Assembly (NCBI RefSeq): GCF_016545825.1
Contig: NC_052615.1
Span: forward strand, 35,241,516-35,305,515
Direction of reading: 5' to 3'
Origin: Eucalyptus grandis
Lineage: Eukaryota > Streptophyta > Magnoliopsida > Myrtales > Myrtaceae
DNA length: 64,000 nucleotides
Part shown: in pieces, positions 1-10,800 of the stretch
Layout: the number at the start of each line of letters is the position of its first letter
Position numbering within the stretch: the first letter of the stretch is position 1
The notes under the pieces: model-generated
The model's database searches: none
What the model saw: only the letters and a program-made list of their open reading frames with translations
Told to the model about the DNA's origin: nothing
Position numbers and translations under genes: made by a program

Positions 1-1543
1 AAGAATCAAAATGATCTTTTTCCTCTACCTTTTTTTCTAGTCATAGATGTTCGATGCACTTCATTTGATATGTCAATTTCCCTAGTAGTGGTCTTAGCAT
101 GAATTCCCTCTCTTCTTTGTTACTCGAACAATATGATACAATTTTTCTTGAAAATGTAAAAGAAATCGACCCTTTTCGCAATGCTCAATTAATTTATCTT
201 GACCGACAAATTTAATAATTTAGGTTTAAAATGTAACGTGACTTGATAGGAATGAGAAATTAGGAGCTATATAATGCCTGCTTTAGGCACCAAGACAAGT
301 TGCTGATGATAAGACCGCCAAAAAATCCTAGATATCGGGTGCCAATAATGCTTAACCAAGACAAGACTCAATCTGCATGACATTTTGTATGGAACGTTCG
401 AAGTTTCTATAGTACGACACCTATTCCATCAAATCATGCCAAAAAGCAAGGCGAGCAATTTGAGACACTTTCCCGTGCTGAAACTTACACTCACGGGTCA
501 GCTTCCCATGCAAAAACAAGAAAATAAGATGGTCGAAAATCCAAAATAGCGGGGGCCGACATATCAGGGTTTCTGAACAAAATCAGTTTTGCTGTCTTAT
601 ATTAACTGGCAAATGGGCAATATTTTTTGCCGACAATTATCGGGTACAATATGTTGAAGCCGATGGTGGCTAGCTCTGGATGAGGGATGGCCATGAAAGG
701 TGCGAGATTATTCTTCGCCAGCTGCAGCAGTATGAGGGATGGCCACGAAAGATACGAGATTATTCTTCGCCAGCTACAGCAGTACTCGTAATTTATGCAT
801 CGCTTATTGATTGGTCAACTCATTGCACGTCCGAGGGACGCTTGAGTTCTAGAATTTTTCTTGGAATAACTCTCTCGAACTGTTCTTCACACCACCGTGT
901 AATGAGGTGCTCCTATAAAACTAAGACCCATTTCCCACCTTCTGTTATCCTCGTTCAACACACACTAAAAATCGCTACTTTTCAAGTTCCGCCAGTCACT
1001 TTCCGGAAATCTTCTCCGAGAAGTGCAATATTCGATGACGGGCATCTGTTTTTGGATCATATAAAGAGACGGGTTGGATCATGCAATTCAAAACCATGTG
1101 ATTGCATTTTAAAAGATTCCACAGAGAGAGAGAGAGAGAGAGAGTGCTTAGGAGGGAACTGTTTCAAAAACGGTTCTGAATAAGCTTGTTGCGAGTTGAG
1201 ACAACCAGCAGGTTCAAATTCGAATGCCGAAGCAGCTAAAGGTAACGTAAAGAATAAGTGAGACCGTTGCTTTTTTTAGGCTGGGTTAGCCCTTTGCTTT
1301 AGTTTTTCAAACTTCATGTTTTTTCAGCTCTACAATATTGGTTCAAACATTGCTTTATTTGCAATGCTCTTTGCTGCTGTAAATTTTTCAGTGAATAATT
1401 CAGATTCCTGCCAACAAAAACGACCCGTGAAAGAGCCCTTTTGCTTTTTGTAGCTCAAAAGAAAAGCATTGATGTTTCTTTTCCTTTCTTTTTCAATGTT
1501 TCTTGATCTTTCTCGCCTTAAGGAATTGCATGAATTTCTCCGC
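1..1543. other. Upstream intergenic region of the RopGEF gene
   Basis: AT-rich DNA with no supportable gene. It contains a 52-bp tandem duplication at 681-784 and a short GA microsatellite at about 1126-1143. An open frame at 680-1183 runs through both of these and has no protein-like features, so I do not call it a gene. The last few hundred bases probably hold the promoter and leader of the RopGEF gene. Confidence 0.6.
681..784. repeat. 52-bp direct tandem duplication
   Basis: Two adjacent copies, 681-732 and 733-784, both begin TGAGGGATGGCCA and end CAGCAGTA. They differ at only a few positions, so the duplication is fairly recent. It lies about 0.85 kb upstream of the RopGEF start codon. 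Confidence 0.9.
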
Positions 1544-1552
1544 CTATATAAG
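1544..1552 (+). promoter_or_regulatory. Probable TATA box of the RopGEF gene
   Basis: CTATATAAG lies about 80 bases before the ATG at 1631. This is a normal distance if transcription starts near 1575-1580 and leaves a 5' leader of about 50 bases. It is a sequence match only. Confidence 0.5.
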
Positions 1553-1630
1553 ACAAATTAATGTGCTGCCATTGTGATCCTGAAGTTCTGAGTTGAGTTC
1601 AAGTTCAAGACCCCGCCGAACTCCCACTAA

Positions 1631-4032
1631 ATGAGGCTTTTCATGATGATGTGCAGCGCTGAGGAGCACTCCACAAGCTCGACAATTTCAGCAATGGAAA
1701 AATTGTCAATTTTGGATGAAAATTCTCAGCCCGCTTGCCGAGCTTCACCTTCTTTGGCCGATCGACATGACCAATCCACCACTGATACCGAGACCCCGAT
1801 GAGTGCAGACTCTTTCATGTTTTGCCGCACTAACTCAGAGGCCTCGACATATTCGGAGCAGACAGACGATAACTGTTCCTCTAGCGAGCCTTCCCCCTTG
1901 TGCTGGCCGAGTGTCAAGTCCGGACGCCATAACCATATCACATTTGACGGACTCGATGTGAAGCAGCAAAAGCAGTGTCTAGAAGAGAAGCTATACAATC
2001 TTGAATCATCGGATTCAGGTAAGCAATTTTCATGGCTTTATGTCTTTTGCCACTTCAACTTCCATAGGATATCTTTCGGTACTTGGCCCAAAAAAAAAAA
2101 AAAAAAAAAACAATATTGATTAGTCCGAGTGTGTGTTGATGTTTGTAGCTGGTGTAGAGCTTGAGATTATAAAGGAGAGATTCGCAAAGCTTTTGTTAGG
2201 AGAGGACATGTCCGGGAGTGGGAAAGGAGTCTGCACAGCTGTGACAATCTCTAATGCCATAACCAATCTTTATGGTAATCTTTAGTGATTTCGACATTGA
2301 ACAGAATCAAATATATCAGTGAATTATGAATGTTATATGGTTGGACTTATGTCTATCCACGTTGTTACCATATGCAGCTACTGTATTTGGGCAAAATTTA
2401 AGGTTGGAGCCTCTGAATCCCGAGAAGAAGGCGATGTGGAAGAGAGAAATGAACTGCCTTTTATCGGTCTGCAACTACATCGTGGAATTTGCCCCCACCT
2501 TGCAGACTTTACAGGACGGCACGACTGTCGAGGTGAGTCTTGAGCTTGTGCCATCCTCTAGAACACCTTTTGAATGGCGCATGCTGTTTTTTTGTCTGCC
2601 TTTAACATGATGTTGTCGGCCTTCCAGGTGATGACAAGCAGACCGAGATCGGACATATTCCTCAACCTCCCCGCATTGAGAAAGCTCGACGCGATGCTTC
2701 TGGTGAGCACCTGCATGTTCCATCCATAGATGTAATCGGCATGTCTAATCCCTCTTCTTCGCATTATGAGAAGTTGGATTTTGGTTTGTTCAGGAAATAT
2801 TGGACAGCTTCCAGGAGACAGAATTCTGGTATGCTGAGCACGGGACCGTGTCACCGAACTCGACTTGTAGGGGATCGTTCAGGAGAGTTATTGCGCAGCG
2901 CAAAGAAGAGAAATGGTGGTTGCCTGTTCCATGCGTAAGTCCCGGAGGCCTATCGGAGAAGACGAGGAAGCATTTGCAGCAGAAACGCGACTGCGCAACT
3001 CAAATCCACAAAGCGGCAATGGCAATCAACAGCAGTCTCCTAGACGAGATGGATATCCCAGATTCTTACATGACATCTCTTCCAAAGGTTGGGTTCAATC
3101 CTTATATTTATTTTTTTCCTTGTCTAGTATTACGCTCCTCTAGCACCACTTAAGTTATGCCAAGGTTGATAAAAAGGGGAAAAATTGAATCATCTTGGCT
3201 ATTGCTGGAATGAGTTATCCTCCCTCAACTGAATTGAATGAATGTCTATGTTCAATTGTTTAAGAAAATGAATAGTTACTTCAGTTATAGTAGTGACAGC
3301 AATATCTTCACTACACAAGTATGCAGTCACTTGGACTCTGCTAAACCCATCCTATTCTTGCTTGTGTAATCTCACAGAAATAAATTGTCTATTCTCTTTC
3401 TTTTAGAGTGGAAGAGCGAGTGTTGGAGACACAATATACAGATATATACACGCAGCCGACAAATTCTCTCCAGATCGTCTACTGGACTGCCTCAACATAT
3501 CGACAGAGCACGAAGCACTCGATCTAGCGGACAGAGTCGAAGCTTCGATGTATACATGGAGAAGGAAGGCATGTATTAGTCATTCGAAACCATCATGGAC
3601 CATGGTAAAGGATTTCATGCTGGAGACCGGCCGAAACGACAAAAACTATATGTTAGCAGAGAGAGCAGAAAGCTTGCTGCTTTCCCTGAAGCAGAGGTAT
3701 CCGGAGCTCTCTCAGACAAGCTTGGACATATGCAAGATCCAATACAACAGGGTGAGAGAAACTTCCTGCCAACTATTTTTCGTAGCTAATCATTTAAATT
3801 CGCTGATGTCTCGCTCAAAAACACATCACCTCGCATCTTTGGGTTCCATGTTCTTGCTTTTCTATGATAGCAGTTCATGAATGTGCTGAACTAGAAACGC
3901 ATCTTGCAGGATGTGGGACAAGCAGTGCTAGAGAGCTACTCAAGGGTCCTGGAAGGTCTGGCGTTCAATGTCGTTGCCTGGATCGAAGACGTGCTCTTTG
4001 TAGATACATCCATGAGGAGCCAAGATCAGTAG
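1631..4032 (+). CDS. ROPGEF: RopGEF: PRONE-domain guanine nucleotide exchange factor for ROP GTPases
   Basis: Seven exons: 1631-2018, 2149-2274, 2378-2532, 2628-2702, 2794-3087, 3407-3751, 3910-4032. All introns are GT-AG, all phases agree, and the product is 501 aa. Residues 1-~125 form a variable Ser/Thr-rich leader. From about residue 130 to 490 lies a PRONE domain, with the family's landmarks [21 protein letters not shown], an [16 protein letters not shown] helix, the KWWLPVPCV segment with the paired tryptophans at residues 289-290, and the closing [25 protein letters not shown] proteins load GTP onto plant ROP/RAC GTPases at the plasma membrane, often downstream of receptor kinases, and set cell polarity and tip growth. 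The protein stops about 10 residues after PRONE, so the C-terminal autoinhibitory tail of some members is very short. The start is the first ATG after the TATA box; the internal methionines at residues 5-7 are alternatives. The exact paralogue is not assigned. Confidence 0.95.
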
Positions 4033-4403
4033 GAAACAGTTGGCGCGGTCTGCATGATAGCTCACGTATTCTTAAGTTTCAAGCATAAAGCTGAGCGTAA
4101 ATCTGTAAACAAGCTTTCTTCGTAGTGTATAGCCCAATTAGTTAAGCAGTTCGCTTTTCTTCGGCTGTATATCAGACAGTTCATCATGACGACGTACCAT
4201 GCCGTAGCGAATATAGCTACTTTGCATTGAGTTACTTCCTCCTCCTCCCTTAGTCTGTTTTTCTATTATCCACCGTCTGAATAAAAGATGATAGACAATT
4301 GCTTCACCCAAATAGGATGGGAAGAAGAAAAAGGAAAAATAACAAAGTCACACCATCCCGTTTTTCTATTACACGTCTAAATCCTGATGCAACTTAAGTA
4401 TCC
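4033..4403 (+). other. 3' UTR and spacer after the RopGEF gene
   Basis: AT-rich sequence with an AATAAA at 4280-4285 that could be the polyadenylation signal, giving a 3' UTR of about 270 bases. No other feature is visible before the transposon target-site copy at 4404. Confidence 0.45.
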
Positions 4404-4612
4404 CCATTTTTGGAGAAAATATTAGGTGCGCCGGGCGCTCCACGTCACCGTGCGCCCCGCCCAATCAGGATGCGACACGTGTCGCCACGTGGAGCGGGTC
4501 CCACTTTTATTTTTAGTCAAATTTTGGCCGCGTCCTTCTCCCGCCCTTCGCATTTGAAGTCCCCTTTCTCTTCTCTCTTCTCCCGCACGAAGTCTCTCTC
4601 ACAAAAATCTTT

Positions 4613-5036
4613 CTCCGCCTCCTTCGACACCGACGATCAGCACCGGCCGAGCGCCCTCCTCGTCCAGCGGTACTCGATCTCCACCGCCGCCACCGCCGCC
4701 TCCTCGCCGCCCTCGCAGCTCCCGCTGGCCTCCAAGATCCAGAGCGGCTTCGAGACGCGGAAGTCGTTGTCGACCTCCGCCTCCTTCGACGCCAACGACC
4801 AGCACCGGCCGAACGCCCCCTCATCCGACGGTACTCGATCTCCGCCGCCTCCTCGCCGCCCTTGCAGCTCTCGCTGGCCTCCAAGGTCCAGAGCGGCTTC
4901 GAGCCGCGGAAGTCGTCGTCGACCTCTGCCTCCTTCGACGCCGACGACCAGCACCGGCCGAGGCCCCCTCGTCCGGCGGTACTCGATCTCCGCCGCCGCC
5001 TCCTCGCCGCCCTCGCAGCTCCCGCTGGCCTCCATT
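4613..5036 (+). repeat. GC-rich tandem array, about 3 units of 150-160 bp, inside the MULE
   Basis: Units start at about 4613, 4775 and 4924. Each carries TTCGAC(A/G)CC, then CAGCACCGGCC, a TACTCGATCTCC block, a Ser/Pro-coding GCC run, and CAGCTCCCGCTGGCCTCC. The first unit reads as a Ser/Ala-rich peptide that resembles an organelle-targeting leader, so a captured host exon that was then amplified is possible. Sequence just after it (5037-5150) also looks once-coding (a Lys/Ser/Ala-rich frame) but has stops. Confidence 0.75.
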
Positions 5037-6039
5037 AAGTGCTGAAAAGTCTGCCGGTTCAGTTGCTCTGGTCAAAGCAAGTTCTGAGAAAGCTAAAACT
5101 AGACCAGCAGGAGAATACCTGACTGCAGGTGCTGGGTGAGGCAAAATGCTGCTCGGAACTGCTCTAAAACTTGAGAAAAACAAGCCTGTAATCCCAAAAA
5201 AGGACTAACTGTTGCCAAAAGTCGAGAGGGTTCTCTTCAAACAAGACCAAGCCAATGTCATACTTCTACACAAGATAAAACATGTTGGATTTATTTCTTT
5301 CTCAGAATTTGTTTTGTGAACGCAAACATGTGTCCTATTAGCTTAGTAGTTGAAGTATGAATTGTAAACATTAGAAGGATGAAATATTCATTTGTTAATG
5401 TAAGTAAATTTCATCTTGGTTTCTTTACTTACTTTGTGTAAAGAGAGATTCATTTGTCAATTGCAATATGAGGAGAATTTTGATATTTAATTTATGAATG
5501 TGGTATCTCCATGAAGACTTTTCATGGAGACGAGAATTCAATAGTTCAAGAGAACAAATTATGAATTCAAAGTGCAATTTCAAGAGTTGATCTCCGTCGT
5601 ATGTTGTTCAACTTGTTCTCACATTAACCCATCTTTCATTTGGGGAAAAAGTCAAATTTGCACAAAGAAGTGAGTGGCATCGATGTGATTCAAAATTCAA
5701 AGTGCCAAGTTTCAACAAGAGTTAATAATCACATTATGAACGAAATCGTTCATTACATCAAGTCTTGTGCATTGATTTAACAAGGGAATTGATATCAGGT
5801 TAAACACTTCATAAATCTGCAAGAGTAACTCCACATTTAGAAGCTCAACCACAAGTTCTGGGAAATCTATGCCACATTGGCAGGACAAGTGAAACCGGGA
5901 GCTTGAGAAGGGCGACTGCTGCTGGAGAAGGGCTCGCTGCATCAACGCCGGCTGCTGCTGCTGCTGCTTCTTATAGAACTGTTGGTTCCACCTCCCCAAT
6001 GCTTTGAAAACCAATCCTCAATCCTTGCTGGACGCGCCC

Positions 6040-6570
6040 GGTCAGCTTTTGGGTGTCGGCGATCACCGAGGAGGCACACGCGGAGAAGGTTAGAGCTTGG
6101 GACGCAGCCACGACCGGCGGGGCTCTTCGGACCAAGTAGCACCTGGTGGTGACAGCGGAGGCGATCGAGCTTGAGGCAAGCAGCGGGCTTTTGGGTGTCC
6201 ACGCTCGCCGAAGAGGCCAAGGCAGAGATGGTCGGGACCCAACCACGATCGGCGGGGTTCTTGGGAGTGAATGGCTCTTGACGGCAACGGCAGAGGTGGC
6301 CAAGCTCGAAGGCGACCAGCTGGATTTTGAGCGTACGCGATCGTCGAAGAGGCCGAGGCAGAAATGCTCAAAGCTTGGGACCCAAACACGACCGGCGAGG
6401 CTCTTCGAGCGAGTGGCTCCTGGCGACGATGGCGGAGAAGGCCGAGCTCGGAGGCGACCAGCGGGCTTTGGGAGTCCGCGCTCACCTTAGAGGCCGAGGC
6501 GAAGATGGTTAGAGTTCGGGACCCAGCCACGACCGGAAGAGTTCTTCGGAGCGAGTGGTTCCGGACGGCG
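6040..6570 (-). repeat. GC-rich tandem array, about 4 units of 135-146 bp, inside the MULE
   Basis: On the + strand the motif CACGA(C/T)CGG recurs at about 6108, 6243, 6389 and 6526. It sits within units that also share GAGGC(C/G)..GG, GGGACCCA and AAGCTTGAG-type words. The units are diverged from each other more than those of the left array. The long minus-strand frame across it (6090-6863) is Ser/Ala/Arg-rich low-complexity sequence and not a credible protein. Confidence 0.7.
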
Positions 6571-6885
6571 ACGGTAGAGGCGGCCAACCTTGAGGCAACT
6601 GGCGAGCTTTTGGTCGAGAGAGATGAGGTTGCAGGTTTCATGGAGAAAGATGCAGAACAAAAATTTTGAAAGAGAACGCGAGGGGAAGGGGAAGGGACGG
6701 CTTGCGTGCAAATAGGAGAAAAGGACGCAGTCATTAATGAAGAGAGAGAGAAGGACGCGGCAAAAATTTGGCTAAAAGAAAAAGCGGGACCCGGCTCCAC
6801 GTGGCTACACGTGTCGTATCCTGATTGGGCGGGGCGCACGGTGACGTGGAGCACCCGGCGCACCTAATATTTTCTCCCATTTTTG

Positions 6886-7875
6886 TCCAGCTGCAGAAGT
6901 ATATACAAGCAGAAATTTACCTATTAATAGCATGAGTTAAATTTTTCATTGCCTTGAGGAGAAATGAAGTAGCAAAGTACTTTAATGTATGCAATTTGTA
7001 CAATAAAACCCGCTTAATTTCAAGATTAGTCGCGCATGCACTCCCACAGCGGGCTTTCTTGAAACCACACACTTATAATATGTTGGTGAATGGTCGCATC
7101 GCCTAAACGAACAAAAAGAGAATGAAGAAGAATAACTTCGATAATCTGAAGCACATTAATCCCAACTTTTTTTTTTTTGGTCGGAACATTAATCCCAACT
7201 TGTACAGTACTTACAGCATTCTTTTTGTGTAATCCTAGTTTTCCTTCTATACAAACACATCTAAGAAAGAAAAGTCACAACCATCATCACCACTCCAAAC
7301 TCGGCAATTGCAATAGCAACGCCAGGTACACGAAGAACAAGAAAGCAAAGGAAAAAATGAACAAAAAGATCAAACCTCAAACAGTGCAGGAAAAAGTCTG
7401 GAAAGGGAAAACAATGAAAAATGACGCGCAAAAACAAGAGGCTATAAGAACCCTAAACTTTACAGTATGGCAACAAAATGCATATGGCCGCAGGGAATGG
7501 ATGGACCAGCATTGAGTTGAGAACCATCATCAGCATGGGAACAACGTGGAGAAATGTTCCTTGCAAAAACCAGTCATCGTCTGTACAACACAGACACCAT
7601 GGAAGACCAGCCTCAGACGCTTCTTGCATTGGTTGAAAAAGCTCAAGTTAAAACGTGAGACAAGGAAAAAGTTAGAAAGTCGTGTCATTTGTGCTTTAAG
7701 AAGACTGATCCAATCCCCCCCCCCACCTCAGGCAAAGCTAATAATGACTCGATCAGAGTTTTCCTGGAACTCACCAGGTCAATCACTTGTCATGCTATAC
7801 ATTGATTTAGGTCAACGAAGCCGGTGCTGCAGTCATTTTCAAAATCTCATCCAACCCAAAACGATATACAATTCC
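6886..7875. other. Spacer and probable 3' UTR of the DUF4378 gene
   Basis: AT-rich sequence between the right TSD of the MULE and the stop codon of the minus-strand DUF4378 gene. It includes a T-run near 7170, an A-rich stretch at about 7320-7430, and a run of about 10 C at 7719-7728. Open frames at 7177-7917 on the + strand show no family features. Confidence 0.5.
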
Positions 7876-10800
7876 TCAGCTATCCTCCATGCAGCAGTCG
7901 ATTACCTCGTCAATTAGTTCATCAAAAATAGCATCACCCATCTCAAACCCAATGCTTTCAGAATCAAAACGTAGGTCCATCCACTTCCCAGGTTTCACCA
8001 TGTCTTTTCTAGCAATCTGTTCCAAGTTAGGTGGAGAGAGTGGGAGGAGGTGCCAGTGAACTCCTTCCCACACCTCGTGGATTGTACTTCTTATATCATG
8101 GACTGGCTTAATGCTTGGCTTCACATATGAAACCCAAGGAGAACAACCGAAGTAATGCTGACAGACCTCCAGAAGGACCTCATTTATGCAATCAAACACA
8201 AGTTTTTGGTCAAAATGCAGTTGGTCATAGAAGAAATCCACTTCATCAAACACAGATGGCTCAATAAGCTGGTCTGAAGGTGCTGATCTCAAATAAAATT
8301 CCTGCCTGCCCAGGCCAGAGGCATGCAGAACAGCTTCTACATATGCCAACAATGATTCCTTGCCCTCCATTGACGTTTTAATATGAATACCATGCTTGAG
8401 AGTATGAGGCATTTCATCTTCGAACTTGATCTTCAGTGGTTGTATTGATGGTTCTACAGAAAAATTATCGAACAACAAAAGTCAGCCCATAATCATGACC
8501 ATTCCATTATTAGATACATACATACATATATTTTCTTTTCATAAATCCCCAGACCTACCAGATCGAGATGTGGTTCTTGCAGGACTTATGTCATCCTCCA
8601 TGAACAGTGGCTCAAGAACAGATACAGGACTTTGCCTCTCCAGTTTGTCGACAGCAATTTCCAATTCCGCAATCTTCTGAATTGTTGAAGAGTTTGATGG
8701 GGATGCAAATGGAGACGCATGTAGTTCATCATTGGAGTGAGGCTCCTGCTCATGGAAAAATGTGATTTTAAACTGGAACAAACACCATAAAATGAAGCAG
8801 ATAGCAACAGATAGGAGAGATCATGAATACAAGGCAAATTTTTCCGCCATTGCTAATGCACTTATCAGATCTCACAGGATCTCTACTCCGCTCTCATTAT
8901 AACATTTGACATCAGACTGCTCTATTAACATATATATAGGCCAGTGCTATTTCCACAGTAGTAACTGCTGCAGACAAAGCCAAGTAAATGAAAATTCCAC
9001 ACTACCCTCACAACATAGGTAAGTTTGACCATAAGTTTATTGTATCCTGTTGTTTCATTCATTAATCAAGCCAATCTGCAACCTTTTCTCTCTAATTACG
9101 TCTGCTTTTCTTCTCTATTCCTTTCCAGTTCAAAGATATTCACTTTGAAAAGAATTCTCTATACCACTCATATGTCTGAATGATATCTCCCCTTTTAAGA
9201 TCACACTTAATTAATTCGATATACCAACCATACAAACTCATTGCCCGAGGAAAGCCTAACAACAATAGCCCCATATCCTCACCAATTACTCCAATTGGTT
9301 TTATGTGTATTAGCCACTGAAAATGGGATAGCAATTGAAATGAGTGTTACGAGTGACATAAACTTTTGATTTAAAGTTATTACTTTGTAAATGATAGAAA
9401 CTTAATTGCTTCAGCAGGCAAGGGGCGTCTTTAAACACAGCTTTCTTTTCCCGAGAAAAAAAGGAAAAGCATATGTTCATTGCAACTTTTGTTTCTGCCT
9501 TCAACAGTGAGCCACCTCTTGGTGTTATTGAAAATGGTCTATAAGGGCAGAGCACACAACACCAATAACGAAGTGTTGATGACATAAATATTCACGAGCG
9601 TAGAGTATTGGTCAAATATCTAATGATCTTAGATTATCTCTCTTTCTTTTTTATATCTTTTTCCAACTTTGATCTTAGATTCTAGAGTATCCTTATTTGA
9701 GGGATAAACCTCTTCTTCTTCTCGGAGGAGCTCCCCCAAACGCAGTAGGATGGTCAATTTGGCTCATGACTCTTAGGGAGGCAAAGAACATGGGAAACGA
9801 AATCACCCTGAGACTGGTTTTCCTCAGAGATGGGGAAGATTCCCATGCACACGAAGGCAGAAGCATTATCCATAGAGGGTTCAGTGACAAGGAATCTTGG
9901 ATAGAGGGAGGGGGATTGACATCGTCAAAGAAGACAAATCCACTATTAAAAACATAATGTAGTTCCTTTTGTGTGATGGCACTTCAGTCAAATTGACTCT
10001 TATTTATTAATAATACCATGTTTGGAAGATTTAACTTGATAAAAGACGGCAGTACTTTGGTTTGTTATCAAAACAATATGGTAATCAACCCGTGAACTAT
10101 CATATGCTCCAGTAGTAATGATCCATGCTATGCATGGGATTTATATTATCTTATTTCTAACTGACAAAATAAATTCAACTTAGAGATACAAATTTTCTTT
10201 GTATATAGATGATATGTGCATCTTTTGAGGAGTTATTTCTTCTTTTCCTTTATAATTGATTATTAATTATCTAGAATTTTTCTTTCTGTTGAAAGACTAT
10301 ATCAAGTCTAGAAGTAAAATTAAATAAGTAGACCTTATTCACCAATATGACTCAACTACAAATTACATACAGATTTGGATACACTTTCCTAGAGAGATTC
10401 AATTTTACATCATGATATTTATTTTCACTTCATCAATTTATCATTTGGCATCTAGAAGGTATGACTTGGTCTCTAAATGAGGGAATATGCATCATTGAAG
10501 TTCTCTTACCTCTTTCTTATGAACAGAATCAGTATAATCTTCATCAATATCTTCAGCCAAATGATCCTCTGCGCCACATTGGAGGCTGGCTGGACTAGCA
10601 CTGCCAGTCGAAGTATCCTTGGAGACATGCTCTTCATTGATTGTTCCATCAACTGCTATAAGAATTTCAGTGTTACCTGCAAAATAATGCAAGTGAGCTA
10701 CTATGATTTGATTTGGATAAAAGTAATTGACTTCCGGTTCCCACAACAATCAAAGGTAGAGAGAAGGGGAAGGGTTTTTTTGTGTGTGGGTGTGGGGGGG

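Larger units (their letters stand above)
4404..6885. mobile_element. Non-autonomous Mutator-like element (MULE) with 9-bp TSD
   Basis: The element proper is 4413-6876 (2464 bp). It is flanked by identical 9-bp direct repeats CCATTTTTG at 4404-4412 and 6877-6885. The termini are inverted repeats of about 128 bp (4413-4540 and 6748-6876) that begin GAGAAAATATTAGGTGCGCC and differ at roughly a tenth of positions. A 9-bp duplication with long inverted repeats is the hallmark of the Mutator superfamily. No transposase frame is visible. The interior holds two unrelated GC-rich tandem arrays, one at each side, and an AT-rich centre (about 5200-5900), so it may be a Pack-MULE-like carrier of host sequence. 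Open frames within it are by-products of GC-rich repeats. Confidence 0.9.

Noticed and set aside
680..1183. 167-codon open frame
   Set aside because: It runs through a 52-bp tandem duplication and a GA microsatellite, has no recognisable motif, and lies in a promoter region.
4410..5045. 211-codon + frame and several overlapping minus frames
   Set aside because: They begin inside the terminal inverted repeat of the MULE and owe their length to GC-rich tandem repeats.
6090..6863. 257-codon minus frame
   Set aside because: It starts inside the right inverted repeat of the MULE and follows the tandem array; composition is Ser/Ala/Arg-rich low complexity.
9697..9957. Open frame inside the long intron of the DUF4378 gene
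   Set aside because: No domain, no splice logic, and both strands are open over a short GC-richer patch.
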